A stretch of 51,498 bases of DNA from Planctomycetota bacterium (GCA_026692735.1 JAPLOD010000717.1:2794-54291), one strand, 5' to 3'. Counted from the first letter of the stretch, positions 27,283-37,648 are shown. Notes: generated from the sequence alone by a model not told the origin. Made by a program: numbers and translations.

Positions 27283-27430
27283 GGAGCCCGCATCCGGGTG
27301 GGCTCCGTGCAATGCGGTGTTACGCCGTTCGCAACAGGCGCCTGCGTCTTGGTGTCTGTGTTCAGAGGGGTGGGGGCAAGACACGTTCGACGTGTTGTGT
27401 ATCGTTTGGCAGTACCGCCCACGGGGCGGT
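27283..27430 (+). promoter_or_regulatory. Structured 5' leader upstream of secretin 1
   Basis: Perfect stems GGAGCCC/GGGCTCC (27283-27306), ACACGT-TCG-ACGTGT (27381-27395), ACCGCCC-ACG-GGGCGGT (27414-27430). Confidence 0.4.
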
Positions 27431-27491
27431 GTGTGCCCGGCGCGATGCCGGCATGACAACCGGGCTCGAACAGAAAGGACGGCCGCGGCCG

Positions 27492-30443
27492 ATGACCAGA
27501 CTCCGTACACTCGCGCAGGTAGCCTTGGCGGCGTTGCTCTTCGCCGGGCTGACGGGCTGTGCCAACAGACCAGGCGACTTGGGGGCTGCGCGCGAAGAAG
27601 AAGCGCCAGTCGTGAAGACCGCTCCAAAGGATGGCGGACCTGCGGCCGAAGTTGTGGACGTGGACAAGCCGGCCGCCAAGGAAGCGGTCGCGCAGACCGT
27701 CCCGCCGGCCGACAGCAAAGAAGCCCCTGCTGAGCTGGTTTCGCTGCAGCCCGCGCCCCTGGTCGAAGTCACGCCCGCTACGGCCGCCAGGCCCGGAGAA
27801 CTCGCCGCCGGTGAGACCAAGGCCGACGAGACCAAGCCCAAGGAGGGCGAAACGCCGCCCCCGGGCGAGACACCGCAGCAGCGCGCCGCCCGCCTCCTCA
27901 AAGACGCCGAACGCCTCGCGGGCGTCAAAGTCCAGGAGACGATGCAGGAATCGGAGGCCGCCTACCAGGCCGGACTGAAGCTCTTCACCGACCTCGAATA
28001 CGAGCAGGCCCGCAGGTATTTTGAGAAGGCCGTGCTCTTGAACGCGGCCAACGATGCTGCGCAACAGAAGCTGCGCACCTGTAACGCCCTGCTGGGCGTG
28101 CACATCAACATCATGCGCGAGAAGATCAAGGAGCTCGAGGAGGCCGAGCGCGTCAAGGCGCAGGAAACCATGGCCGAGATGGCCCGCGCGCTTGAAGAGG
28201 CCCGCATTCTCGAGGAACGCGGCACCGGCGCGGCGCTCGAACCCGACGTGGCGGACAAGGAACGCGTGCTGGCCGAACAGATGGACGCCCTCCGCCGGGC
28301 CCAGGACCGCTATCGCCGGGTGCGGGCCATCATCAACTGGCTGCCGCCCAGCATTGAGCTACCCGCCCTCCGCACCCAGGTTGACACCGCCCTCGGCCGC
28401 ATCCGCCAGAAGCTGACCGACAAGGACGACGAGATGAGCTTCCTCAGAAGGCAGGAAGCCGCCAAGCTCGCCGCCGACGCGCGTGAACGCGAGACCGACC
28501 AGTTCAAGCAGCGCGTGAAGAAGCTGTTGGAGCAGGTCAAGGACTTGTGCGACCGCCTCGACTACAGGGGGGCGGAGCGGCTGGCCATTCGCGTCCTGCA
28601 GATGGACCCCCTCAACACCGAAGCCGAGGGTTGGAAGAGCAAGGCCCGCTCGGCCTACCACGCGAACGAGGACGCGGCGATCGGCGACCTCAAGACCGAG
28701 GAATACAAGAAGAGCTGGGAGGCCGTGGACGAGGCCGCGATCAGCTATGCGCGCGATATCCAGTATCCCGCCAACTGGGACCAGATCACCGCCCGCCGCA
28801 CTGAGGCTACCGCGATCGGCAGGCAGGTGAAGGAAGAGGCCTGGAAGGCCGACATCAAGAAGAAGCTGCAGCGCAAAGTCACGTTCGAGTTCGTGGACAC
28901 GCCCCTCGATGAGGCCATCAGCTTCCTCCGCCAGTTGGCCAACGTGACGATGATTGTGGACCCCAAGGTCCTTGCCGGCGGCGCCCCCACGATCAACCTG
29001 CGCGTCACCGACATGGGCCTCGACCTGGCCCTCGAATGGATCCTGAAGCTCGCCGATCTCGAGTACGCGTTGCGCGACAATGCCATCTTCATAAGCAAAC
29101 CGGCCAACCTGACCGAATCTGTCGAGCTGCGCATCTACGACGTCAGCGACCTTACCCAGAATATCCAGGACTTCCCCGGCCCCGATATCCAGGTCGCCGT
29201 CGTGGGCGATGCTACCGGCGGCGGCGGCGGCGGCGGCGCGGGCGGCGCGGGTGGCGCGGGCGGCTTCCAGCCGGTGCCCAAGGTCGCGCCGACGCTGACC
29301 AACATCGCCGACATGATCCGCAACCGCGTGCGCCCCGAAAGCTGGGACGCGGCGCTCGGCACCTCGATTGAGGAGCGCGCCGGCCGCCTCGTCGTGATGC
29401 AGCGGCCCGAAGTCCACGCCCTGATTGATCAGTTGCTCTCCAATTTCCGCGCCACGCAGAAGATGATGGTCAATATCGAGGCGCGCTTCCTGACCATTCG
29501 CGAAGCGTATCTCGAAGACATTGGCGTGGAGTTCCAGGGACTCGACCCCAACGTCCTCTACGGCGACTTCGGCGATATCCGCCGCCTTGGCGCGCCCACC
29601 GGGCTGGTGCAGCCGCGCGTCCCCGCCGGCAGCGATGCCACCCCGCCCAATGCGCCCTTCCCCGGCATTGTCAACCCCTATAACCGCACGCTGGGCGGCA
29701 CGATCTCCGAGGTGGGGTCCATCGTCAACCACGCAGTCAACTTCTTCCCCAACGACCCCGATACCATCTCCGGCAACGACACGGCCAACACGGTCCGGCA
29801 GGGCGGCCTTTCCGCCCAGATGACCATCCTCAATAACGCCCAGGTCCAGGCGTTCGTCCGCGCGCTGGCGGTGCGCGAGAACACCAGCACCCTCGTCGCC
29901 CCGCGCCTGACCGTCTTCAACACGCAGCGCGCCCACATGTTCGTGGCCCGCCAGCAGTCCTACGTGTCGGACTACGAAATCTCCGGCGACAGTTATGACC
30001 CGGTGATCCGCCAGTTCCTCGTCGGCGTCGTCCTGGATGTGAAGCCGATCGTCTCCAGCGACCGCCGCTACGTCACGCTTGAAATGCGCCCGACCGTCAC
30101 CGAACTCGTCAACTTCCAGACCCGCCAGATCAACACCTATTCCGTCAACAGCGGCGCCAACGTCAACGTCTTCGTGCAGTTGGCCTTCCCGATCCAGTTC
30201 CCGGAACTCTCGATCCGCCGCGTCCGCACGACGGCGACCGTCCCGGACGGCGGCATCCTGATGCTCGGCGGCCTCTACCGCAACGTGCAGTTCCACTCCG
30301 AGAACGGCGTGCCGTTCCTCAGCGACTTGCCTGTGGTCGGACGGCTGTTCCGCTGGAATACAGTGGATAATGCCAAGAGCAACCTGGCGATCCTGGTCAG
30401 CCCGCGCATCATCCTCTTTAGTGAGGAAGAAGAAAAGCTGTAG
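27492..30443 (+). CDS. Secretin-family outer membrane lipoprotein (paralog 1)
   Basis: Lipobox FAGLTGCAN; TPR/coiled-coil N-terminus; FVDTPLDEAISFLRQLANVTMIVDPKVLAGGAPTINLRVTDMGLDLALEWILKLADLEYALRDNAIFIS (STN/secretin_N-like); C-terminal secretin ...VVLDVKPIVSSDRRYVTLEMRPTVTEL...FPELSIRRVRTTATVPDGGILMLGGLYRN...GVPFLSDLPVVGRLFRW...LAILVSPRIIL. Confidence 0.88.
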   Translation: MTRLRTLAQVALAALLFAGLTGCANRPGDLGAAREEEAPVVKTAPKDGGPAAEVVDVDKPAAKEAVAQTVPPADSKEAPAELVSLQPAPLVEVTPATAARPGELAAGETKADETKPKEGETPPPGETPQQRAARLLKDAERLAGVKVQETMQESEAAYQAGLKLFTDLEYEQARRYFEKAVLLNAANDAAQQKLRTCNALLGVHINIMREKIKELEEAERVKAQETMAEMARALEEARILEERGTGAALEPDVADKERVLAEQMDALRRAQDRYRRVRAIINWLPPSIELPALRTQVDTALGRIRQKLTDKDDEMSFLRRQEAAKLAADARERETDQFKQRVKKLLEQVKDLCDRLDYRGAERLAIRVLQMDPLNTEAEGWKSKARSAYHANEDAAIGDLKTEEYKKSWEAVDEAAISYARDIQYPANWDQITARRTEATAIGRQVKEEAWKADIKKKLQRKVTFEFVDTPLDEAISFLRQLANVTMIVDPKVLAGGAPTINLRVTDMGLDLALEWILKLADLEYALRDNAIFISKPANLTESVELRIYDVSDLTQNIQDFPGPDIQVAVVGDATGGGGGGGAGGAGGAGGFQPVPKVAPTLTNIADMIRNRVRPESWDAALGTSIEERAGRLVVMQRPEVHALIDQLLSNFRATQKMMVNIEARFLTIREAYLEDIGVEFQGLDPNVLYGDFGDIRRLGAPTGLVQPRVPAGSDATPPNAPFPGIVNPYNRTLGGTISEVGSIVNHAVNFFPNDPDTISGNDTANTVRQGGLSAQMTILNNAQVQAFVRALAVRENTSTLVAPRLTVFNTQRAHMFVARQQSYVSDYEISGDSYDPVIRQFLVGVVLDVKPIVSSDRRYVTLEMRPTVTELVNFQTRQINTYSVNSGANVNVFVQLAFPIQFPELSIRRVRTTATVPDGGILMLGGLYRNVQFHSENGVPFLSDLPVVGRLFRWNTVDNAKSNLAILVSPRIILFSEEEEKL

Positions 30444-30505
30444 CCCGATGAAGAGGTGGCAACACTCGGCGTTGTACTGGCAGAAGCTTCAGTGAGGGAA
30501 TGTCA

Positions 30506-33313
30506 ATGAATGCTGGCTTCAAACAGTGGGTCTGCTGCAGCGTACTGAGTGCCGCGCTGGCGCTCGGCATCTCGAACAGGGGCCCCGTCCATGCGGGTGA
30601 AGCCCCGCCTCCGCCGCCCCCGCCGCCGCCCCCGGCTGCCAATGCCGAGGCGCAGCGTCTGCTGGAAAAGCAGGCTGAGGACGACAAGAAGCTCCGTGAG
30701 GAGATTGCGGCCCAGGCCGCCGCCAAGCTCGACGCGGCCAAGCGCCTGTATGCGGCCTTCAACTATGAGGACGCCCGGCAGGAAGCCGAAGCGGCCGTCC
30801 GTCTCGATCCCACCCACGAGGAAGCCCGTAAGCTGCTCCTGCGCATCAACGATATCCTCAACGTCCGCCGCGACCGCATCCGCGCCGCCGTGGCACAGTT
30901 GCACGGCGAGTACAAGGTCTCGGTTCAGGAGAAGCTCGTCGAACTCGACAACCGCGTTGACCTCGCCAAGCGCGCCATCGAGGATGCCAAGACCGCCCCC
31001 GATCTGTCCCTCGCCGACCGCATCCGGCGCGACGAGGAGGCGCTGGCCACGCTCGAGCGCGCCAAGGAACTGCTCAAATGGCTGCCGGTGGAGGCCAACG
31101 TCGAGGAGCAGACCAACGAGGTCAACCGCCTTGTGTCCGAGACGCAGAAGGCCGTCAAGTTCGCCCAGGCGCGCCTCCAGGAAGTTGACCGCGAGGAAGC
31201 CGCGCGCCTCGCCGGCGAACAGCGCGCCAACCAGAAGCGTTTCCTCGAAAAGAAGATCAACACGCTCGTGGACCAGGGCAAGGCGCTCTTCGAGACCGGC
31301 AAGTACGATGCCGCGCTGGATTTGGCCAACAAGATCCTGGAGATGGACCCGACCAACGCCGAGGCCCACACCATCATCGCCACCGCCCGCGACCGCTACC
31401 ACGCCGAAAAACGCAAGTGGATTGACATTGAGTATAAGGAACAGTTCACACTCAACCGCGAGCGCGCCGAGCGGTTCAACGTCCCCCACAGCGACTACCT
31501 GGTCTACCCGGACAACTGGCACGAGATCGCCCAGCGCTCCGGCGAGCAGGTCAAGACCAAGACGGAAGAGCCCTGGAAACAGGACATCCGCAAAAAGCTC
31601 GCCCGCCACGTTTCCTTCGAGTTCGTAGACACCCCGCTCGAAGAGGCCATCAACTTCCTCAACTCCCTGACCAAGGTCAATATCATCCTCGACCCCAAGG
31701 TCGCCGCCGAGGGCGCCAACAAGACCCCCATCACGCTCCGCGTCCAGGACATGGAGATGGAGCTGGCGCTCAAGTGGATCCTCAAGCTCGCCGAGCTGGA
31801 ATACGACCTGCGCAACCAGGCGGTCTTCATCACCAAGAAAGCCAACCTCGCGGCCAACGTCGAGCTCCAGATCTACGACATCCGCGACCTCACCACCACC
31901 GTCGCCGATTTCCCCGGCCCGCGCATTGACCTCGGTACCGCCGGCGCCCAGGGCGTCGTGGACCCGTTCGCGCAGGCGGCCGTGCAGCCTACGCTGGCCC
32001 CCGCCGACCTCGCCACCCTCATTAAGGACAAGCTGCTCCCGGCCGAGTTCGCCGATCCCGCCACCTCCATCGAGGAATCGGGCGGCAAGCTCGTCGTCAT
32101 GCAGCGCCCCGAGATCCACGAGCGCATCAACCAACTGCTGCGCAGCTTCCGCGAAACCCAGACCGTCCAGGTCCTGACCCAGGTCCGCTTCGTGGACGTC
32201 ACCGATGGCTTCCTCGAAACCATCGGCATCCATTTCACCGGCCTGGATGCCGCCCCCAGCGACAGCGGCTTGCCCAATGCCAGAGTGAACCCGCTGCAGC
32301 AGCCCTCCCCCCAGGGCCTCTTCCCGGCCGGCGGCGGTCCCGGCCTCACCCCGCCGTTGCCCTCGGACATCCAGGCCTCGCCGGCCTATCAGTTCAGCCA
32401 GTTCAACCCTAACCCGCCGTACTATTACGACTACGGGTTCCCGTCCAGCCGGCCGGGGCCCGCCCCGATAACTCTCCTGCGCCCGCGCCTGGACCCGAAC
32501 TTCCCCACGCGCGGCAACGCGACGGTCGGCCCCGCCCTGGCGCCCGCCGGCTTCCGCCGCCAGTGGTATGAGAAGGCGTTCGGCTCACCGACGCTCATCC
32601 AGGGCCAGACCTTGAACCTCCTGCGCATCAATCCCCTCGCCTCGGCCATGGGCGAGTCCATCACGAGCGCCCCGCAGCAGGGCGCGTTGTTCCAGTTCCG
32701 GTTCCTGCAGAGCGTGCAGGCCAACGCCATCCTGCAGGCGGTGCGCAAGGACCAGACGGCCGACACGCTCCTGGCCCCCAAGCTCATGCAGTTCAACAAT
32801 CAGCGCGCCCACATCCTCGCCGCCCAGCAGCGCTCGTACATCCGCGACTACGACGTCTCCGGCGCGGTCTATGACCCCGTGCTGAGCGCCTTCCTGATCG
32901 GCGTCGTCCTCGAGGCCAAGCCCACCGTCTCGAACGACAAGCGCTACATTACTCTCGATATCCGCGCCGGCACCGCCGTCGAGATCACCCCGCCGCAGAT
33001 CGTCTACATCACCAACGCGGGCGGCGACGTCAACGTCGGCGGCGGCGCCATCAACCTGCCCATCGAGCTGCCCAACCTGGAGTTGCGCTCGATCAATACG
33101 ACCATCACCCTGCCCGACAACGGCACCATCCTCTACTCCGGCCTGATCAGCGACCGGAAGATTGACGCCAAGTCGGGCGTGCCGTTCTTCTCCGACCTGC
33201 CCATCATCGGCCGCTTCTTCTCGACGAATAACAAAGAGCGCGTGCGCCGCAACCTGCTGGTGCTCGTCACCGCGCGCGTGGTGCTCTTCGACGAGGAGGA
33301 GGCCAGGCTGTAG
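30506..33313 (+). CDS. Secretin-family protein (paralog 2)
   Basis: Same architecture as the preceding gene: FVDTPLEEAINFLNSLTKVNIILDPKVAAEGANKTPITLRVQDMEMELALKWILKLAELEYDLRNQAVFITKKANL; C-terminal LPNLELRSINTTITLPDNGTILYSGL...SGVPFFSDLPIIGRFF...LLVLVTARVVLFDEEEARL. Signal peptide then P10 tract. Confidence 0.88.
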   Translation: MNAGFKQWVCCSVLSAALALGISNRGPVHAGEAPPPPPPPPPPAANAEAQRLLEKQAEDDKKLREEIAAQAAAKLDAAKRLYAAFNYEDARQEAEAAVRLDPTHEEARKLLLRINDILNVRRDRIRAAVAQLHGEYKVSVQEKLVELDNRVDLAKRAIEDAKTAPDLSLADRIRRDEEALATLERAKELLKWLPVEANVEEQTNEVNRLVSETQKAVKFAQARLQEVDREEAARLAGEQRANQKRFLEKKINTLVDQGKALFETGKYDAALDLANKILEMDPTNAEAHTIIATARDRYHAEKRKWIDIEYKEQFTLNRERAERFNVPHSDYLVYPDNWHEIAQRSGEQVKTKTEEPWKQDIRKKLARHVSFEFVDTPLEEAINFLNSLTKVNIILDPKVAAEGANKTPITLRVQDMEMELALKWILKLAELEYDLRNQAVFITKKANLAANVELQIYDIRDLTTTVADFPGPRIDLGTAGAQGVVDPFAQAAVQPTLAPADLATLIKDKLLPAEFADPATSIEESGGKLVVMQRPEIHERINQLLRSFRETQTVQVLTQVRFVDVTDGFLETIGIHFTGLDAAPSDSGLPNARVNPLQQPSPQGLFPAGGGPGLTPPLPSDIQASPAYQFSQFNPNPPYYYDYGFPSSRPGPAPITLLRPRLDPNFPTRGNATVGPALAPAGFRRQWYEKAFGSPTLIQGQTLNLLRINPLASAMGESITSAPQQGALFQFRFLQSVQANAILQAVRKDQTADTLLAPKLMQFNNQRAHILAAQQRSYIRDYDVSGAVYDPVLSAFLIGVVLEAKPTVSNDKRYITLDIRAGTAVEITPPQIVYITNAGGDVNVGGGAINLPIELPNLELRSINTTITLPDNGTILYSGLISDRKIDAKSGVPFFSDLPIIGRFFSTNNKERVRRNLLVLVTARVVLFDEEEARL

Positions 33314-33336
33314 CGCCCTCCCCATGCGGACTCACG

Positions 33337-33367
33337 GCCCGGGGCTTTCCCTGCCCCGGGCTTTTTT
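33337..33367 (+). terminator. Rho-independent terminator after secretin 2
   Basis: GCCCGGGGC-TTTCCCT-GCCCCGGGC-TTTTTT. Confidence 0.9.
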
Positions 33368-33395
33368 GTGCCCCAGGCCTTCCCGCCGGAGCAGG

Positions 33396-33607
33396 CCACG
33401 GGCGGGACGCCCGTGGTACCACGAACGTCTCGTTCGTGGCATAGGCATCGTCCACGGGCGGGACGCCCGTGGTACCACGAACGTCTCGTTCGTGGCATGG
33501 GAATCGTCCACGGGCGGGACGCCCGTGGTACCACGAACGTCTCGTTCGTGGCATGGGCATCGTCCACGGGCGGGACGCCCGTGGTACCACGAACGTCTCG
33601 TTCGTGG
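33396..33607. repeat. Array of four 56-bp double-hairpin units
   Basis: Units start at 33396, 33452, 33508, 33564. Each is CCACGGGCG-GGA-CGCCCGTGG + TA + CCACGAACG-TCT-CGTTCGTGG, followed in the first three by a 12-bp linker (CATAGGCATCGT / CATGGGAATCGT / CATGGGCATCGT). Confidence 0.95.
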
Positions 33608-33807
33608 CGCGGCACGCGGCCTTTTTCCCGGATTATTCGCGGAATCGCTTTTTGCGCATGAGGAAGTGCTTATAATCGCGGCGTGGGATCATGGTGGAAA
33701 AATCGTGCAAGGTCTGAGCACGTCATTCGTTAAGATACGGGGTAGTGTGTGCAGGTGTCGAAAGGGGCAGTGCGACAGATTGCCCTACAGTGGAGGATCG
33801 CTCCAGA

Positions 33808-35111
33808 TGATCGTCACAGGTCACAGGTCGTTCGTCTTCCCTTATGCCTCGCTCGTCATCGGGTTGGTGCTGGCCGCCTGCGTGGCGTCGTCGGCCCGCG
33901 CCGAGCTGGACTATGAGTTCGCCAAGATGCTCATGGACCGCGACGAGCCCAGTTTCGAAACTGACGACCTGGTCGAGCGCATGGCCGCACAGCTCGAGGC
34001 GCAGCCCGCCACCAAGATGGACGCCAGGCTCATCCGCGCCACGCTCTTCTGCAAGCAGGCCGTCAGGGCCGGCGTGGAGAAGCGCAAGGCCCTGCTCGAT
34101 GAAGCCGAGAAGCTGTACCGGGAAATCCTGGCCGGCGACAAGAACTACCGGCTCTACGCCACCGCCGAGAAGGAAGCGGGCACGATCAACTCCAGGCGCG
34201 CCACCACCATGATGAAGGCCGCCATGGACCTCGAAAAGACCAACCCCGGCGAAGCCAAGCGCATGCGGGCTGAGGCCGTCGCCACGATGGGCAAGATCGC
34301 CGACGGTCACAAGGCCGAGGCCGACCAGTTGATAGCCAAGTTCAAGGCCGTGTACGACAAGTACAAGAAATGGGGCGACGAGGTCAACAAGAAGGGAGAG
34401 CTGCCGGTTCCCCCCGACATGCAGAAGCAGCTCCTGGGCACCTTCAACCCCTGGCTGTTCGCCGACAAGCGCTACATCGCCACGAAGATCGAGCAGATCG
34501 AATGCCGCGACGACAGCGATCCGGCCAAGAAGAAGGAAGGCGAGGAGCTCGCCAAGCTGTGTGAGACACGCACGAACCAGGATGACATCATGGAGTTCCC
34601 CACCATCGTCGCCTGGTACAACTATATGCGCGGCCGCGCCTTCGCCGCCACCCAGAACGAGGCTGATGCCGCCAAGGCCTGGAAGGACGCGCTGGACGTC
34701 CGCGATGAGGATATGGCGCCCGAGCAGAAGAAGACGGTCCTCGCTCTCAAAAAGCTCATCCTCCACGACCTCGTCAAGATGAAGATGCACGCCAAGAAGT
34801 ACGGCGACGTGGAGCAGGTCATTGTCGAGGCCAAAGTGGACCCCGCGCTGCGCACCCTCTTCGACGAGGACGCGGGCAAAGAACTGATGGTTGACTACGC
34901 CAAGGCGCTGACGCTCCCGCCCGATGCCGGATCGGCCGAGTACGAGAAAGCCATCAAGGAGCTGCGCGTCCAGATCCAGAAGGAGACCAAGGGCGGCGCG
35001 GTGACGCGCTGGGCCAACGACTTCTCGCGCACCATCGCCGAAATGCTCGAGGACGCGCGGACCAATAAGCCCGCGGCGCGGCCCAAGCTCTCCGCCGCGG
35101 AATGGTACTAG
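33808..35111 (+). CDS. Secreted TPR-like protein, N-terminal part (ends at an in-frame TAG)
   Basis: MIVTGHRSFVFPYASLVIGLVLAACVASSARAELDYEFAKMLMDRDEPSF...; last residues KLSAAEWY then TAG at 35109-35111, in frame with the next ORF. Confidence 0.75.
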
Positions 35112-35132
35112 GCGGCGCACGGCTTCTTCCTC

Positions 35133-37562
35133 ATGGGCCAGCAGGAGTACCAGAAGTTCACCGACCTTGAGAAGGACAAGTCTCCCAAGGCCAAGGAACA
35201 GTTCGAGAAAGCCTACGACGAGTACCAGGACGCCGTGGACTACTACCGGCGCGCCATCGCCGAGGCGCGGAGCGACCGGACGGACCTGCCGACGCGCGTC
35301 GAGGTGGAGTCCAAGTCCTGGTTCGAGATGGGCCTCGCCTACCTCAAGATGCGGCACTACTACGAATCCATCATCACCTACCAGGCGATGCGCGGCGCGT
35401 TCCTGCCCGAGAACCGGAAGAAGTGGCTGGGCGACCTCACTGTCCCGACAAAGGTCAAGCCCGTTGTGGCCAAACAGGTGGAGGCTCTCCTTGCCGACCT
35501 CGACAAACCCAAGGAGGGCCTGCTCTACAAGAGCGGCCAGAACATCGCCTTCGCCCTCGACAGGAACCAGGAAACGCACCGCAACCCCAAGGACCTCTGG
35601 AACCAGAGGCTCAAGTCCACGATCAGGGGCTCGGACCCAGGCACCGTTGCCGACGGCGAGGTCACCGACAACGACTACCTCGCCGCCAAGGCCGACATGG
35701 AAGAGGCCAAGCAGCTCTCCGCCGCCGGCACGGAGGCGCTGAAAGAGGACCCGAAGCTGGCCGAAGAGAGCTACACCTCGGCGGCGAAGAAATACGCCAG
35801 CGCAGGCGACAAGTTCCTCAAGGTGAAGCCTTCTTCGCCGGCTTACGAGATTGCGCTCTATCAGTCCGGCACGTCGTTCACCATGGCCCAGGCGCTCTGG
35901 GTCACCGGCAAGGCGCGCGCCAAGCCGCCGGCGGACACCGCGGCGCAGTGCAAGGAGCTCGGCCTGAAAGCCCTGGCTGCCTTCGACAAGTACGACGACT
36001 TCATCGCCAAGGCCCCCGTCACCAAGGACGAGGACAAGAAGCGCCGCCAGGGCCTGGCGGGCATGGTCCTGCTGGCCCGCAACGCCCTCTACAGCGGCGC
36101 CGAGGAATGGCGGAATGTCGTCAAGTCCTCGGACCAGTACCTCAACTGGGAAGAGCAGGTCCCTCAGGAGAAATCGTCCGCCGACGTCGCGTACCTCAAT
36201 AAGTTCCGCGCCCTGATCGAGCTGGGAGCGACCAACCTGGCGCCCGACTGCGATGAGGACCTGATCCAGGCCGAGAAAACGATGCGGCAATGGCGCAAGC
36301 TCCGCGAGAAGGACAACAAGGTCTTCGTCTTCATGCTCAATGCCGTCTCGCGCCGCTACAACCTCGCCGCGTTCCAGGTCGAGGACTTCATGAAGAAGGG
36401 CAAGAAAGAAGCCAAGACCAAGGACGGTAAGACGGTCGAGCTCACCACGGACATGGTCGAGGTCTACGAGAGGAAGGTGGCTGAACTGCAGCGTGAGCGC
36501 GTCAAGATGGTCGAGGAGGCCGAAGGCGAGGCGCCGCCGACCCTCGAAGACTACAGCCGCCTCGTCTACCTCTTCACCAAGACACGCATGGACCGCGAGG
36601 CCGCCGACACCGCCAGAAAACTCCTGGAGAGGTTCGACTCCGACAATAAGAGCTGCATCATCCCGCCCGACGATGAGAAGACCTGGCAGGCCATGCTGAC
36701 CAAGATGCAGGCCATCATCCGCTACAACGACCTCAATAAATGGGACCGCTGCAAGAAGGACCATATGACCCTCGTGGACTACATGTACGACACCCGCCAG
36801 GGACTGGCTCAGGAAAAGCAGGAGCAGCGGCCGGAGTTCGACAGGTTCAACGCGGACATGGATAACGCCCGCAAGCAGCTCGAGAGCATCCGCAAGAACT
36901 ACCCCGATTGCCAGACCTGGGACCCCAAGCTCGGCGAAGGCGGCAAGTCGTACCTTGGCCGCATCGAGGAAGAGATTGATTTCCGGCGCAAGATTGAGGC
37001 CACCCGCGACCTCCTCTTCAACAAGGCCCTCCTCGTCGCCAAGAAGCTCGACGAGGACAAGCAGCCGGAGGAGGCAAAGAGATACCGCGAGGTCGCCAAC
37101 GCGCAGCTCGAGGTCCTGCGCAAGATCCGCATGGACACGCCGGACATGCAGATCAAGCAGGCGACCATCTCGATCTCTATCGGCGAGTACGCTAAGGCGC
37201 TGGAGACTCTGAACAACGTGAAGCTCGACGCGCCCGAGGACTCCCCCCTCTTCTTCGATGCCTCGCGCATGCAGTCGGAGACCTACGCCCTGCAGAAGAA
37301 GTGGAAGGAGGCGGCCGAGTATCCGGAGTTCACGGCGCTGGTGGCGGGCTTCGATGCTCCGCTCGTCAAGAACCGCTGGCCGGAGATGAAGGAGTTCCTC
37401 AGAGAGTGCTATGCCAGCGGCGCGCCCTGCCCCGAGGCGCTGAAGAAGCTGCTGAAACCCAAGGAGGACGGCGCCAAGACTGAGGAACCCAAGAAGGAGG
37501 AAGGCAAGACCGAACCACCGAAGAAAGAAGAGCCCAAGGCCGATGAGAAGAAGAACCCGTAG
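35133..37562 (+). CDS. TPR-like protein, C-terminal part of the same reading frame
   Basis: 35112.. reads AAHGFFLMGQQEYQKFTDLEKD... directly in frame after the TAG; ends in a KEEPKADEKKNP charged tail. No Shine-Dalgarno-like sequence before ATG 35133. Confidence 0.75.
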   Translation: MGQQEYQKFTDLEKDKSPKAKEQFEKAYDEYQDAVDYYRRAIAEARSDRTDLPTRVEVESKSWFEMGLAYLKMRHYYESIITYQAMRGAFLPENRKKWLGDLTVPTKVKPVVAKQVEALLADLDKPKEGLLYKSGQNIAFALDRNQETHRNPKDLWNQRLKSTIRGSDPGTVADGEVTDNDYLAAKADMEEAKQLSAAGTEALKEDPKLAEESYTSAAKKYASAGDKFLKVKPSSPAYEIALYQSGTSFTMAQALWVTGKARAKPPADTAAQCKELGLKALAAFDKYDDFIAKAPVTKDEDKKRRQGLAGMVLLARNALYSGAEEWRNVVKSSDQYLNWEEQVPQEKSSADVAYLNKFRALIELGATNLAPDCDEDLIQAEKTMRQWRKLREKDNKVFVFMLNAVSRRYNLAAFQVEDFMKKGKKEAKTKDGKTVELTTDMVEVYERKVAELQRERVKMVEEAEGEAPPTLEDYSRLVYLFTKTRMDREAADTARKLLERFDSDNKSCIIPPDDEKTWQAMLTKMQAIIRYNDLNKWDRCKKDHMTLVDYMYDTRQGLAQEKQEQRPEFDRFNADMDNARKQLESIRKNYPDCQTWDPKLGEGGKSYLGRIEEEIDFRRKIEATRDLLFNKALLVAKKLDEDKQPEEAKRYREVANAQLEVLRKIRMDTPDMQIKQATISISIGEYAKALETLNNVKLDAPEDSPLFFDASRMQSETYALQKKWKEAAEYPEFTALVAGFDAPLVKNRWPEMKEFLRECYASGAPCPEALKKLLKPKEDGAKTEEPKKEEGKTEPPKKEEPKADEKKNP

Positions 37563-37648
37563 TTGATACGCGCGTTGGCCGATTGCCCTCGGGCTTCTGC
37601 CGGGGCGGGCCGCGCGCTGGCATGCCGTTCAGTGCAGGGAGAGACAAC

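Noticed and set aside
33396-33607. Regular 56-bp repeats considered as CRISPR
   Set aside because: No unique spacers: the whole unit repeats and only a 12-bp linker varies slightly; no cas genes.
33368-33675. ORFs reading through the hairpin array (e.g. GRDARGTTNVSFVAW...)
   Set aside because: Open in several frames only because the repeat lacks stops; located after an intrinsic terminator.
35109-35111. Genome-wide TAG reassignment
   Set aside because: Other genes here (e.g. the secretins at 30443 and 33313, the latter followed by a terminator) use TAG as a genuine stop, so general recoding is unlikely; only local readthrough or error is considered.
33723-36764. 1013-aa minus-strand ORF antisense to the TPR genes
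   Set aside because: High-GC antisense artefact: Leu/Val/Gly/Arg-rich without recognisable domains, while the plus strand gives signal peptide and coherent TPR sequence.
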